The notes: a model not told the origin generated them from the letters alone. Positions 7,878 to 17,052 are shown, numbered from the stretch's first letter. The stretch is DNA of 64,000 nucleotides from Pseudolactococcus chungangensis CAU 28 = DSM 22330 (GCF_002441885.1 NZ_JXJT01000001.1:185187-249186); one strand, 5' to 3'. A program made the numbers and translations.

Positions 7878-8381
7878 ATGAAAAATTTTAAAGTGATTGA
7901 CATGGTGCAAATTGCCATCGTCATCGCCCTCTATGTTATTATTACGGTCGTTTTAGGACCATTAGGTTCTGGTGCCGTACAATTTAGGCTATCGGAATTA
8001 TTTAACTTTCTTGCCTTCTACAATAGAAAATACATCTGGGCTGTCACCATTGGTTGTATGATTTCAAATTATATGGTCTTTGGGATTGTCGATGTCATCG
8101 TTGGTGGCTTATCCACTCTCGTTTTCGTCAGCTTAGGTGTCTATCTTTTCAAAAAATATCTGAACGAAGAGGTACTCAAAGGTCTTACCAACAAAGCCTT
8201 TATCTACTTTGCTATCTTTTTTTCTCTCTCAATGGTCACAATTGCTGCCGAGCTTGCCATCATGTTCCAAGTACCCTTTTTCTTCACGTGGTTGACAAGT
8301 GGCTTAGGAGAGTTGCTATCACTTTTGGTTGGTGCGGTAATTATTTCTCAAGTCTCGAAACGCATCGATTTGACGAAATAA
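7878..8381 (+). CDS. queT: Queuosine precursor transporter QueT
   Basis: This 167-residue integral membrane protein has five to six hydrophobic helices and the QFRLSE/FN motif near residue 37 that is typical of QueT. QueT is an ECF-type S component (COG4708) that imports preQ1 or a related queuosine precursor for tRNA modification. The ATG at 7878 is chosen because the AAAGGAG Shine-Dalgarno lies 7 nt upstream and is part of the preQ1-II aptamer; longer readings have no ribosome binding site. Its stop is 15 nt before gpo, but gpo has its own promoter. Confidence 0.92.
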   Translation: MKNFKVIDMVQIAIVIALYVIITVVLGPLGSGAVQFRLSELFNFLAFYNRKYIWAVTIGCMISNYMVFGIVDVIVGGLSTLVFVSLGVYLFKKYLNEEVLKGLTNKAFIYFAIFFSLSMVTIAAELAIMFQVPFFFTWLTSGLGELLSLLVGAVIISQVSKRIDLTK

Positions 8382-8384
8382 GCG

Positions 8385-8390
8385 TATAAT
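8385..8390 (+). promoter_or_regulatory. -10 box of gpo, leaderless arrangement
   Basis: A perfect TATAAT is followed by 6 nt and the ATG of the glutathione peroxidase. No Shine-Dalgarno is visible and no good -35 is present. Confidence 0.6.
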
Positions 8391-8396
8391 AAAACT

Positions 8397-8870
8397 ATGA
8401 CAATTTATAATTTTAAAGTAACCAACAATAAAGGAGAGATTGTCTCTCTATCTGACTATGAGGGTCAGGCTCTTCTAATCGTCAATACGGCGACAGGTTG
8501 CGGTTTTACCCCACAATACAAAGGGCTTCAAGCCCTTTACGATACTTACAAGGCGCAAGGATTCACGATTTTAGATTTTCCTTCTAATCAATTTGGCGGA
8601 CAAGCTCCTGGTAGCTCAGAAGAAATCGCTGAATTTTGTGAATTGCGCTATCACACGACATTTCCACAATTTGCGAAAATTGATGTCAATGGTGAAAACG
8701 CTGAGCCGCTTTATACTTACTTAAAGGATGAGCAAGGCGGTGCTGTGTCATCTGACATCAAATGGAACTTTACGAAATTCCTAGTCGATAAAACTGGTAA
8801 AGTCGTGAAACGCTATGGGTCAGCTAAAAAACCTGAAAATATCGCAAAAGATATCGAGGCAATACTTTAA
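8397..8870 (+). CDS. gpo: Glutathione peroxidase (thiol peroxidase type)
   Basis: This 157-residue Cys-type glutathione peroxidase-like protein reduces hydroperoxides with thiols or thioredoxin. The signature motifs are NTATGCGFTPQY (peroxidatic Cys about residue 36), FPSNQFGGQ (about 61-69, with the catalytic Gln), and WNFTKF (about 122-127), giving the Cys-Gln-Trp-Asn tetrad. The length is normal. There is no ribosome binding site; the start is fixed by family alignment and lies 6 nt from a TATAAT. A short terminator follows the stop. Confidence 0.93.
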   Translation: MTIYNFKVTNNKGEIVSLSDYEGQALLIVNTATGCGFTPQYKGLQALYDTYKAQGFTILDFPSNQFGGQAPGSSEEIAEFCELRYHTTFPQFAKIDVNGENAEPLYTYLKDEQGGAVSSDIKWNFTKFLVDKTGKVVKRYGSAKKPENIAKDIEAIL

Positions 8871-8890
8871 ACGCTCATTTGGGCGTTTTT
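8869..8890 (+). terminator. Terminator of gpo
   Basis: AAACGCtcatttGGGCGTTT is followed by T-run; the stop codon TAA lies at its 5' base. Confidence 0.75.
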
Positions 8891-8894
8891 ATGT

Positions 8895-8922
8895 TATAAT
8901 AAATGCATAGAAAACGCTTACA
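8895..8922 (+). promoter_or_regulatory. -10 box with overlapping cre-like site (putative CcpA site)
   Basis: TATAAT at 8895-8900 precedes the 63-residue ORF. AGAAAACGCTTACA at 8909-8922 differs at one position from the usual catabolite-responsive-element pattern (TGAAAACGCTTACA type). It covers the expected transcription start, which fits repression by CcpA. This is a pattern match only. Confidence 0.45.
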
Positions 8923-8953
8923 AATATAATTATCAAAAGAATGGAGCAAGAGT

Positions 8954-9145
8954 ATGAACAAAGAACAAATGGTCTACAAACTCAAGCAACTCGGACATAA
9001 TCAAGCTAAAATTGCTGAAATTTTTATTGGCAATCAAGAATTTCACCGTGCTGAAATTGCCCAAACCAAACACATTATGTATGAAAACTTTGCGGAATTA
9101 TTGGAACACTGGTTGGAGGATGAAAAAGAGCATATAGGTGCCTAA
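8954..9145 (+). CDS. Small conserved-looking protein of unknown function
   Basis: This 63-residue, mostly helical, charged cytosolic protein begins MNKEQMVYKLKQLGHNQAK. The N-terminal 25 residues could form a helix-turn-helix-like pair, but it is too short and lacks clear motifs. It has a fair ribosome binding site (atggagcaag, about 8 nt from the ATG), its own promoter with a cre-like site, and a strong terminator. It is therefore a real single-gene unit. I do not recognise the family. Confidence 0.7.
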   Translation: MNKEQMVYKLKQLGHNQAKIAEIFIGNQEFHRAEIAQTKHIMYENFAELLEHWLEDEKEHIGA

Positions 9146-9160
9146 AAAAAGATAAGAAAA

Positions 9161-9195
9161 AACGATGTCAATCAGTGAAATTGGCATCGTTTTTG
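9161..9195. terminator. Bidirectional terminator between the small ORF and the flavin reductase gene
   Basis: AACGATGTCAAT and ATTGGCATCGTT form a 12-bp stem with one mismatch around a 7-nt loop, with A-run before and T-run after. It serves convergent genes. Confidence 0.85.
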
Positions 9196-9204
9196 TCTGT
9201 CATT

Positions 9205-9816
9205 TTATTGAGGTCTTTCTAAATCAAACAAATCACCTAATTCAGCATAGGTATTGCCGGCAAGTCTTGCAATGGGTTGAAAGGCATCAGGTTTGACATA
9301 GAATTTTTCAGCGTCAAATACAGCATCAGAGAAAGCAAAATTGGTGATTTCAAGTAGCATGAGATTGCTGACAACATAGCCATTGGATTCAATTGGTATA
9401 TGTTTGAATAACTTCGCTTCAAATCGGATTGGCGCATTGATAATAGACGGGACGCTAACTGTTCGAGACGGCTCAGTTGGAATGTCGAAAGTCCTAACCT
9501 CACTCATTTGACTTGGTAGGCTGGCTGCAGTTTGATTCATCTCTTCAACGTTATCCGGTGAGATGAAGTGAATCACAGCCTCTTTCGTTGCTAGCAAATT
9601 ATTGACTGAATCTTTTTGTCCTAACATTGAGATGCTGACCAATGGTGGTTGGCTACTTACAACGTTGAAGAAACTGAAAGGTGCAGCATTAACAACGCCA
9701 TTGGCTGATTGTGTCGTCACCCAAGCAATAGGTCGTGGGATGACACTACCTGAAAGTAGTTTATAAGCTAGATAAGGATTGTGACGATTAAGTTCATCAG
9801 TCGTGAAATTTTTCAT
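9205..9816 (-). CDS. Flavin reductase-like domain protein
   Basis: This 203-residue protein belongs to the FMN-binding split-barrel (flavin reductase/FlaRed) family. The block PRPIAWVTT about residue 27, followed by NAAPFSFFNVVSSQPPL, is the FMN-phosphate contact region. Such enzymes supply reduced flavin or act as quinone/nitro reductases. The ATG at 9816 is used since the aaagga Shine-Dalgarno lies just upstream; the longer reading (MSSFSLAKDN) would include it. It is downstream of the ring-cleaving dioxygenase, 61 nt away on the same strand, which suggests joint handling of quinone-type compounds. Confidence 0.85.
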   Translation of the reverse strand: MKNFTTDELNRHNPYLAYKLLSGSVIPRPIAWVTTQSANGVVNAAPFSFFNVVSSQPPLVSISMLGQKDSVNNLLATKEAVIHFISPDNVEEMNQTAASLPSQMSEVRTFDIPTEPSRTVSVPSIINAPIRFEAKLFKHIPIESNGYVVSNLMLLEITNFAFSDAVFDAEKFYVKPDAFQPIARLAGNTYAELGDLFDLERPQ

Positions 9817-9877
9817 AAAATTGTCCTTTGCTAATGAAAACGACGACATGAGTCGTCATTTTCAAAATCTACTTGAT

Positions 9878-11032
9878 TTATTTATCGTTATGGATGGCTT
9901 GCGGATTGTGCGCCAAGACCCGTGAAATCGTCCAGATGTCATTGTCATCACGTTTGTCATGAGCATCTGATGTATCTAGTGGGCGTAGGCGAGCGACAGT
10001 TGCTGCTTTAACCGCTTCATCACCAGGGAAAAGATGTGGTGGTAAGCTGAGGTCGAGACCAGCTTCTTCTTTCGTTTCGTCAATCCAGAAACCGCTTGTC
10101 ATCAAAGCTTCTTCGTAAGAATCAACTTTACCTGCCCCAGATTTAGCCATATCAAGGGCACCAATTCCTGGTGTGTCTGTCGCTAATTCAAACAATACTT
10201 GTGGTGCGACGCGGAAATATTCACTTGAGAAGTAGAAACGGTCAACCAATCCAGAATCAGGGAAACGGAAAGATTTGATACGCTCAATCCAATAGCTAAG
10301 ACTTTCAGGGTCTTTCACGCGAAGTGCTAAATGATGAATATTTCCAAAACCTTGCCAAGCAACACCTTCATTTGGGGCATCTTCAATTATTAATGTTGCA
10401 CCATTGCCACCTTCAGCGAGTTCGTATTGATGAAAGGCACCTTCATCACCTGTTTTACGGAAACCTAAGACTTTATCCAACACTAAATCCATATGTTCAT
10501 AGTTGGCAACTTTAACAAAGACTGGGCCAAGGCCTACGATGGCGTGCTCATCAGGTACATTTGATAATTGCCAAGGTTGTCCTGCTGGGACACCAACATT
10601 TGTTTCGTCTGAAATGAGTTGATATTGTTGACCATCAAAGTCTTCAAATTCGACAAATTTCTTACCAAAACGTGTTTTAATTTCACCATGAATGACTTCT
10701 GCCTGTTCAAAACGTGTCAACCAGTATGTTAAGGAGTCATCAGAAGGGACACGGAAAGAGGCGCGGTCAATATTGTTAGTGCCTTTAGTTCCCTTAGGGA
10801 TACCTGGGAAGTCAAAGAAGGTCATATCAGTACCCGCATTACCATCTTCATCGGTAAAATAGAGGTGATAAGTTTCATAATCATCCTGGTTGACGGTTAA
10901 TTTAGCAAGGCGTAAGCCCAAGATGTTGGTAAAGAAATCATAAATATGTTGGGCGCTAGAACTAATAGCAGTGACATGGTGAATACCACCAAGTGGGTAA
11001 CGGTCGTCAATTTTAATGGTTGAATCTTTCAT
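9878..11032 (-). CDS. Ring-cleaving (glyoxalase/VOC) dioxygenase, MhqO/MhqA-like
   Basis: This 384-residue protein has two vicinal-oxygen-chelate modules (about residues 15-150 and 160-300). The metal-binding pattern starts with GIHHVT (about 16-21), then IHHLALRV in the second half, and a Glu in FELATDTPG (about 280). It is related to MhqA/MhqO dioxygenases that detoxify catechols and hydroquinones in Firmicutes. The C-terminal 60-70 residues extend beyond the common 310-320 residue form. A strong Shine-Dalgarno (aaaggagc) precedes the start. An operator lies in its promoter. Confidence 0.87.
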   Translation of the reverse strand: MKDSTIKIDDRYPLGGIHHVTAISSSAQHIYDFFTNILGLRLAKLTVNQDDYETYHLYFTDEDGNAGTDMTFFDFPGIPKGTKGTNNIDRASFRVPSDDSLTYWLTRFEQAEVIHGEIKTRFGKKFVEFEDFDGQQYQLISDETNVGVPAGQPWQLSNVPDEHAIVGLGPVFVKVANYEHMDLVLDKVLGFRKTGDEGAFHQYELAEGGNGATLIIEDAPNEGVAWQGFGNIHHLALRVKDPESLSYWIERIKSFRFPDSGLVDRFYFSSEYFRVAPQVLFELATDTPGIGALDMAKSGAGKVDSYEEALMTSGFWIDETKEEAGLDLSLPPHLFPGDEAVKAATVARLRPLDTSDAHDKRDDNDIWTISRVLAHNPQAIHNDK

Positions 11033-11083
11033 GGTAACAAGCTCCTTTTTTTTTTTTAAAACCTCAAATTAAAAATCAGTTAA

Positions 11084-11109
11084 ATTATACATCGTTTACG
11101 TTTGTAAAC
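11084..11109 (-). promoter_or_regulatory. Promoter -10 and inverted-repeat operator of the dioxygenase operon
   Basis: Read on the minus strand, TATAAT (11084-11089) is preceded 4 nt upstream by the perfect dyad GTTTAC-AAAC-GTAAAC (11094-11109), inside the -35/-10 spacer. This is the classic place for a repressor of the MarR, HxlR or TetR type. In Bacillus the equivalent genes answer to quinone-sensing MhqR/YodB. No regulator gene is next to it. Confidence 0.65.
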
Positions 11110-11252
11110 TCTAATGATGAGTTAATGATAAACTATTTCAGAAAATAGTGCAAGCATTTTGACTCAGACTAAAAAATAACTATTTGTCAACCTTTTATCA
11201 GGTGCAATTATGCTGTTCAGTTTGATTTTAATTTTTGTAAGATACTTCGGAA

Positions 11253-11280
11253 TTGAAATTTTACGGGATTTTGTTAGAAT
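11253..11280 (+). promoter_or_regulatory. Promoter of the DUF3272 gene
   Basis: TTGAAA (11253-11258), 16 nt, TAGAAT (11275-11280). The ATG is 8 nt after the -10, so the mRNA would have at most one or two leader bases. There is no Shine-Dalgarno. Confidence 0.6.
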
Positions 11281-11288
11281 AGACCTAT

Positions 11289-11471
11289 ATGATAAAAGAA
11301 CAATTTTACGTGTTTATATTCGGAACAATTATCTATGCTTGGTTTTTTGCGGATGCTTTATTGACAGGCCGCCTCTTTTTGTTAGGATTTTGGAGCTTTT
11401 TGTTATTCAGAAAATTAAGATTTGCTTATCGCGCAGATCGCTGGATACGTTTGAACAGTAAAAGTAAATAA
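11289..11471 (+). CDS. Small membrane protein, DUF3272-like
   Basis: This 60-residue protein has two short hydrophobic helices (about residues 5-22 and 28-42) with an aromatic-rich core and the block ADALLTGRLFLLGFWSFLLFR. A basic tail follows. This is the pattern of the streptococcal/lactococcal DUF3272 family, of unknown role. It is convergent with birA and shares a terminator hairpin with it. The start is placed 8 nt after a -10 box. Confidence 0.7.
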   Translation: MIKEQFYVFIFGTIIYAWFFADALLTGRLFLLGFWSFLLFRKLRFAYRADRWIRLNSKSK

Positions 11472-11509
11472 CAAGAGATATAATCGCAGTTTTGTGATGC
11501 CTTGAAAAA

Positions 11510-11547
11510 GCTCTGACACCATTGATAGGTATCAGAGCCATTTTTTT
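11510..11547. terminator. Bidirectional terminator between DUF3272 gene and birA
   Basis: GCTCTGACACC and GGTATCAGAGC form an 11-bp stem with one mismatch; T-runs lie on both sides. The birA stop codon (11532-11534, read on the minus strand) falls inside the 3' arm. Confidence 0.85.
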
Positions 11548-12257
11548 AGAGAAATTTCGCCAGAAGATAGGACTTTGACTAGGCCGTCAGAATTGACAAT
11601 TAGCTCGCCAGTTTCTGTTAAATCAGTCGCAGTACCGATAATTGTGTGGCCGTTTTCTTCGAATTCGACCGTTTTGCCGAGGATGAAAGAATGTGATTTA
11701 TAGATGTTGAAAAAGTCTTGACTGCTACTTAACTGGTGAAATTGTGACCAGATTTCAGCAATTAATATATCACGTGTGATGGTAGGTGTTTCATTTGTAA
11801 AGAGAGAGCCTGCTTTTTCTCTTAACGCAATAGGGAAGCTTTCAATATTAAAATTTAGGCCAACACCGATGATAATTGAGTTGCTTGATAGTAGATGCTC
11901 GACGAGGATGCCACAGATTTTTTTATTATCTAAATAAATATCGTTGACCCATTTGACGAGTGGTTTTTTTGTCGTTAAATTTTCTATTGCTGTAAGGACG
12001 GCAGCTGCTGTTAATATGGTATAGTCTTTGACGTCTTCCGATATTTTAAGGACAAGCGACATATAGATGCCATCACCATTGGAGGCAAAATATTGCCGAC
12101 CAAAGCGACCACGTGTTTGTGTCTGCATATCTGCGATGAATAATTTTTTGTCGACTAGGTCATTTTTGGCATCAATTTGTGTTGAGGTAGTTTCAGCTAC
12201 GACGGATACGTCTGTTAGCCAAGGATTTTGGGCTAGAATCATTTCTCTTTTAATCAT
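11532..12257 (-). CDS. birA: Biotin-[acetyl-CoA-carboxylase] ligase, short form
   Basis: This 241-residue cytosolic enzyme activates biotin with ATP and attaches it to the biotin carboxyl carrier protein. It has the group I form without an N-terminal helix-turn-helix, so it should not repress biotin genes itself. Visible motifs are the biotinyl-AMP loop RGRFGR (about residues 49-54), KWVNDIYL (about 101-108) and GILVEH (about 115-120), then a small SH3-like C-terminal domain (about 195-241). The length matches lactococcal single-domain ligases. It is monocistronic. Confidence 0.92.
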   Translation of the reverse strand: MIKREMILAQNPWLTDVSVVAETTSTQIDAKNDLVDKKLFIADMQTQTRGRFGRQYFASNGDGIYMSLVLKISEDVKDYTILTAAAVLTAIENLTTKKPLVKWVNDIYLDNKKICGILVEHLLSSNSIIIGVGLNFNIESFPIALREKAGSLFTNETPTITRDILIAEIWSQFHQLSSSQDFFNIYKSHSFILGKTVEFEENGHTIIGTATDLTETGELIVNSDGLVKVLSSGEISLKKWL

Positions 12258-12310
12258 GCTTAAATTATATCACGGAATTAGCCAGAAATGATGGCGAAAA
12301 AAAGTTGGAC

Positions 12311-12319
12311 GTGGTAGAA
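12311..12319 (+). promoter_or_regulatory. Extended -10 box of metK
   Basis: TGG-TAGAAT would start transcription near 12326, right before the predicted SAM-sensing leader. No good -35 is present, as is normal for extended -10 promoters. Confidence 0.5.
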
Positions 12320-12560
12320 TAGGAGTGTTACTTTCCGAAGGTGGTTTATAAGGCTATCTCTAAAAAATAAGTTTCACATCTTTTGGTTAAAATACTCGGT
12401 TATTTCGATAGTGCTCCGTGCCGTGTACAGAAATGTCTTGTCGCTCTGCCTTGTACCGACTATTTTTATCTCAAAAGGTGTAAAAGCAGTTGATAGAGGT
12501 ACCCTTAAATTTCCAAAAACCGTTTCCTGTAACCGAAAAACTAGAAAAGTAGGGGAAAAA
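12320..12560 (+). ncRNA. SMK-box (SAM-III) riboswitch, long variant
   Basis: The 3' part, CCTGTAACCGAAAAACT (12525-12541) followed by GGGG (12552-12555), matches the conserved end of the SMK box, in which the metK Shine-Dalgarno is a pairing partner. The 5' part, GTTACTTTCCGAAGG (12327-12341), supplies the TTTCC anti-Shine-Dalgarno that can pair with GGAAA. About 180 nt of variable sequence lie between the two halves. With SAM bound the ribosome binding site would be hidden and metK translation would fall. Confidence 0.7.
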
Positions 12561-13751
12561 ATGATGTCAGAAAAAATTCTATTTACCAGCGAAAGCGTCT
12601 CAGAAGGTCATCCAGATAAGATCGCCGATCAGATTTCAGATGCCATATTAGATGCCATTCTCGCTCAAGATCCAGATGCCCATGTGGCAGCTGAAACCGT
12701 GGTTTACACGGGTTCTGTTCATGTGTTTGGTGAAATTTCAACGACAGCTTATGTCAATATTGACGAAATTGTCAGAAATACGATCAAAGAAATCGGCTAC
12801 ACCGATGCTAACTTTGGCTTTGACTACAAAACAGTTGGCGTTCATCCGTCTATTGTTGAGCAATCACCAGATATTGCACAAGGCGTTAATGAAGCGATTG
12901 AGGTGCGAAAAGGTGAGCAAGTAGACGAATTTGATTTAATCGGTGCAGGTGATCAAGGCCTGATGTTTGGGTTTGCCAGCAAGGAAACGCCAGAGTATAT
13001 GCCACTTGCCATTTCCTTGTCCCACAAGTTGGTTAAAAAATTGGCTGACTTGCGTAAAGCAGGTGAGATTGCTTACCTGCGTCCAGATGCTAAAAGTCAA
13101 GTTACGGTTGAATATGATGAAAAGATGAGAGCAAAACGCATTGATACTATTGTCATCTCAACACAGCATGCACCCGAGGCGACCAATGATCAAATTCATG
13201 CGGATGTCATCGAAAAAGTTATTAAAGCAGTGATTCCTGCTGAGCTATTAGATGATAAAACCAAATATTTCATCAATCCGACTGGTCGTTTTGTGATCGG
13301 TGGTCCCCAAGGGGATTCAGGTTTGACAGGCCGTAAGATTATTGTTGACACTTATGGTGGCTATGCGCATCATGGTGGCGGTGCTTTCTCAGGTAAAGAT
13401 GCGACGAAAGTTGACCGCTCGGCATCTTATGCGGCACGCTACATTGCCAAAAATATCGTGGCTGCAGGTCTTGCTGAAAAAGCTGAGATTCAGCTTAGCT
13501 ATGCGATTGGTGTTGCACACCCGATTTCGATTCATGTGGAGACATTTGGCACTGGGAAAGTCTCTTCAGAGCGCTTAATCACAGCCATCCGTGAAAATTT
13601 TGATCTTCGTCCTGCTGGGATTATTAAAATGTTAGATCTCAAGCGCCCAATTTATCGTCAGACGGCTGCGTATGGGCATTTTGGTAGAACTGATGTAGTA
13701 TTACCATGGGAAAAATTAGATAAAGTTGATATTCTGCGTTCGCTTTTGTGA
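12561..13751 (+). CDS. metK: S-adenosylmethionine synthetase
   Basis: This 396-residue enzyme makes SAM from methionine and ATP. The motifs GHPDK (about 17-21), GAGDQG (ATP site, about 118-123) and GGGAFSGKD (phosphate loop) are all intact, and the three-domain length is normal. A start at 12561 or the adjacent ATG at 12564 fits the aggggaaaaa ribosome binding site; an upstream open frame from 12411 runs through the riboswitch and is rejected. It is controlled by the SMK leader. Confidence 0.95.
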   Translation: MMSEKILFTSESVSEGHPDKIADQISDAILDAILAQDPDAHVAAETVVYTGSVHVFGEISTTAYVNIDEIVRNTIKEIGYTDANFGFDYKTVGVHPSIVEQSPDIAQGVNEAIEVRKGEQVDEFDLIGAGDQGLMFGFASKETPEYMPLAISLSHKLVKKLADLRKAGEIAYLRPDAKSQVTVEYDEKMRAKRIDTIVISTQHAPEATNDQIHADVIEKVIKAVIPAELLDDKTKYFINPTGRFVIGGPQGDSGLTGRKIIVDTYGGYAHHGGGAFSGKDATKVDRSASYAARYIAKNIVAAGLAEKAEIQLSYAIGVAHPISIHVETFGTGKVSSERLITAIRENFDLRPAGIIKMLDLKRPIYRQTAAYGHFGRTDVVLPWEKLDKVDILRSLL

Positions 13752-13768
13752 AATATCTTATAATGTGA

Positions 13769-13819
13769 TATAATGAATTCGTATGTGTTAAGCTATTGCT
13801 TAAAACTACGAATTTTTTT
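13769..13819 (+). terminator. Terminator after metK, with an embedded promoter-like -10
   Basis: AATTCGTA (13776-13783) pairs with TACGAATT (13807-13814) around a nested TTAAGC-tatt-GCTTAA hairpin and is followed by T7. TGA-TATAAT (13766-13774) lies directly upstream, so a transcript begun there would end after about 40 nt. Confidence 0.75.
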
Positions 13820-13997
13820 AGACATCCCTAAAGCTGATATGGTAACGAAGATGTTTAGAAATTTATAATAAATCAGGTTTAGCAAGGGTTTGAAGGATAT
13901 TTTAAACTAGCAGGCTGATTGATAAATTGAATTTTAAACATTCTTTATAAGATAGAGGTTTTAACGATGATCTGATATTAGAATAATGAGGTAAACA

Positions 13998-15599
13998 ATG
14001 GTTGTAGCATTAGTTGCTGGCATCATCATTGCCTTGTTGATTGGATTAGGAATTGGTTTTATTTTCCGCAATGCGCAATTAAAGAGTGCTCAGGCAGATA
14101 GTCAGAGTTTAATTGAACATGCTGAAAATAAGGCGAATGAACTCACAAGACAGGCTAAGGCCGAGGCTGAAAACCTGAAAAAAGAAGCTGAAAATCTGAA
14201 AAAAGAAAAGATTTTAGAGCTGAAAGAAGAGGGTCAAAAACGTCGTGAGTCGATAGAAAATGAATTTGCAGAAACTCGTATTGAGTTAAAAGAAACTGAG
14301 AAACGTTTGAAACAACGTGAAGAAATCCTTGATCGTAAGGATGATACTTTAACGCGTAAAGAACAATCTTTGGATTCAAAAGAAGAAAATCTATCAAACA
14401 AAACTAACACGCTCAACAAGCGCGAAGAAGCATTGTCGCAAATTGAAGCAGAAAAGGCTGCGGAGCTTGCACGGATTGCAAGTCTGAGCCATGATGAAGC
14501 AAAAGATATTGTGCTGAGTCAAACTAAAGAATCGTTGTCAAAAGAAATGGCACAGTTGATTCGTACGAGCGAAGATAAAGCGATGGCCGAGGCAGATAAA
14601 AAAGCCAAAGATATCATCACATTGGCAATGCAACGGGTATCAGGAGATTTCGTGAGTGAGCAGACGGTTAGTGTCGTGACACTACCTGATGATGGCATGA
14701 AGGGGCGGATTATTGGTCGTGAAGGCCGTAACATCCGTACTTTTGAAGCTTTGACAGGTATTGATGTGATTATCGATGACACACCAGAAGCGGTTATCTT
14801 ATCAGGCTTTGACCCGATTCGTCGTGAAATTGCCCGCTTAACCCTGGAACAATTGGTCCAAGATGGTCGTATTCATCCAGCACGTATTGAAGAATTGGTC
14901 GAAAAAAATCGGAAAGATTTGGATCGGAAAATTCGTGAGTATGGTGAGCAAGCTGCTTTTGAAGTCGGAGCACACACGTTGCACCCTGACCTCATGAAAA
15001 TCATGGGTCGTTTACATTTTAGAACCTCTTATGGTCAAAATGTTCTAAACCATTCGATTGAAGTGGCTAACCTTGCTGGTAATCTTGCTGGCGAGATGGG
15101 TGAAAATGTTACCTTGGCTAAGCGTGCCGGTTTCTTACATGATATCGGTAAAGCACTAGACCATGAAATTGAAGGTAGTCACGTTGAGATTGGAACCGAA
15201 TTAGCCAAGAAGTATAAGGAAAATCCAGTTGTGATTAATGCAATTGCCAGTCACCACGGTGATACTGAGCCAACCAATAACATCTCAGTATTGGTGGCAG
15301 CAGCGGATGCTTTATCTGCTGCCCGTCCGGGTGCTCGTCGTGAATCAATTGAAAACTATATCAAACGCCTACAAAACTTGGAAGAAATTTCAAATGGCTT
15401 TGATGGTGTTGACACATCATTTGCACTACAGGCTGGTCGTGAAATTCGTGTCATGGTTAATCCAGCTAAATTGTCAGATGATAAAATGACAGTTCTGGCA
15501 CATGACATCAAAGAAAAAATCGAAAATGATATGGACTACCCAGGAAATATCAAGGTAACCGTTATCCGTGAAACTCGCGCGATTGACTATGCCAAATAA
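13998..15599 (+). CDS. rny: Ribonuclease Y
   Basis: This 533-residue membrane-anchored endoribonuclease starts bulk mRNA decay in Firmicutes. Domains in order: an N-terminal membrane helix (about 3-25), a long charged coiled coil (about 30-200), a KH RNA-binding domain (about 220-285, with IIGREGRNI), and an HD phosphohydrolase domain (about 345-440, with [11 protein letters not shown]). The length is normal (about 520-535). The ribosome binding site (gagg) is good. A 180-nt leader after the metK terminator precedes it. Confidence 0.95.
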   Translation: MVVALVAGIIIALLIGLGIGFIFRNAQLKSAQADSQSLIEHAENKANELTRQAKAEAENLKKEAENLKKEKILELKEEGQKRRESIENEFAETRIELKETEKRLKQREEILDRKDDTLTRKEQSLDSKEENLSNKTNTLNKREEALSQIEAEKAAELARIASLSHDEAKDIVLSQTKESLSKEMAQLIRTSEDKAMAEADKKAKDIITLAMQRVSGDFVSEQTVSVVTLPDDGMKGRIIGREGRNIRTFEALTGIDVIIDDTPEAVILSGFDPIRREIARLTLEQLVQDGRIHPARIEELVEKNRKDLDRKIREYGEQAAFEVGAHTLHPDLMKIMGRLHFRTSYGQNVLNHSIEVANLAGNLAGEMGENVTLAKRAGFLHDIGKALDHEIEGSHVEIGTELAKKYKENPVVINAIASHHGDTEPTNNISVLVAAADALSAARPGARRESIENYIKRLQNLEEISNGFDGVDTSFALQAGREIRVMVNPAKLSDDKMTVLAHDIKEKIENDMDYPGNIKVTVIRETRAIDYAK

Positions 15600-15600
15600 A

Positions 15601-15630
15601 AAAGTGTCACCTGTGAGGTGGCGCTTTTTT
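15601..15630 (+). terminator. Terminator of rny
   Basis: AAAGTGTCACCT-gtg-AGGTGGCGCTTT with a T6 tail, immediately after the stop codon. Confidence 0.85.
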
Positions 15631-15808
15631 GATGACTGAGGAATGGCATTGCGTGACTGAGTGGCGATTAGCAGGTGATAAGATATCATTTTTAAAATCA
15701 CAGTTTAGTCGTTTCAATCACTCAAGCACCTTTTCAAATTAAAGATATTATGGTAAAATGTAAAAATAACTAAATGAACGCACGAAAAGTGTTAATTTTT
15801 TTGTGTGA

Positions 15809-16462
<654 letters not shown>

Positions 16463-16626
16463 TGGTATTCGTGTAGACAAGTGATTGTGTTTGGATTACC
16501 TATAAGACGTAAGCTTATCTGCAAGTTAAAAATTAAATCCTGAACTGTTGTGACTCCGTTAGCTATCGAATAGAGCCAGTTAACTTGAGAAACTAGAATT
16601 ATAAATGATAAAGAGGTTATCAAATT

Positions 16627-17052
16627 ATGATGTTAAAACCGTCAATCGATGTCTTGTTAGACAAAGTCGATTCAAAATACTCACTTGTTGTTTTAGAAGC
16701 AAAACGTGCGCATGAATTACGTGATGGTGAAGCTGCGACGCAATCATTTTCATCTGTAAAACCAACTTTGCAAGCCTTGGAAGAATTGGCAGAAGGTAAT
16801 GTTAGCATTCACCCAGCACCTGAAGCAAAGCGTACAGCTTTGAAAGAAAAACGTGAATTAGAACGTTTGCGTAAAATTGATGAAGAACGTAAAATCAAAG
16901 AGCAAATCGCTAAAGAACAAGCAGAAGAAGAAGCAAAACAACGTAAAGATAAGGGTGTTACTGAAAAAGTTACTGCTGGAACGCCAGTTGTAGCGGTAGT
17001 AGAAACACCTGAGGCACCTGCTGCGGTTGAAGTAGACGCTGATGCTGAGTAA
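16627..17052 (+). CDS. rpoZ: RNA polymerase omega subunit with long C-terminal extension
   Basis: This 141-residue protein has the omega core in residues 1-75 ([27 protein letters not shown] region, which contacts the beta' subunit). After it comes a highly charged Lys/Glu/Arg helix (about 80-115), then an acidic Ala/Pro/Val tail (about 118-141). Usual omega proteins of this order are about 100-105 residues, so the tail is an addition. Omega helps assemble the polymerase and mediates stringent control in some bacteria. It is followed by a terminator and then priA. Confidence 0.92.
   Translation: MMLKPSIDVLLDKVDSKYSLVVLEAKRAHELRDGEAATQSFSSVKPTLQALEELAEGNVSIHPAPEAKRTALKEKRELERLRKIDEERKIKEQIAKEQAEEEAKQRKDKGVTEKVTAGTPVVAVVETPEAPAAVEVDADAE

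Noticed and set aside
11210..11461. An 83-residue ORF that overlaps the DUF3272 gene in another frame
   Set aside because: It crosses the promoter of DUF3272 and has no ribosome binding site or recognisable sequence.
12411..12560. Longer metK reading frame beginning at 12411
   Set aside because: It runs through the SMK riboswitch; family length and the ribosome binding site fix the start at 12561.
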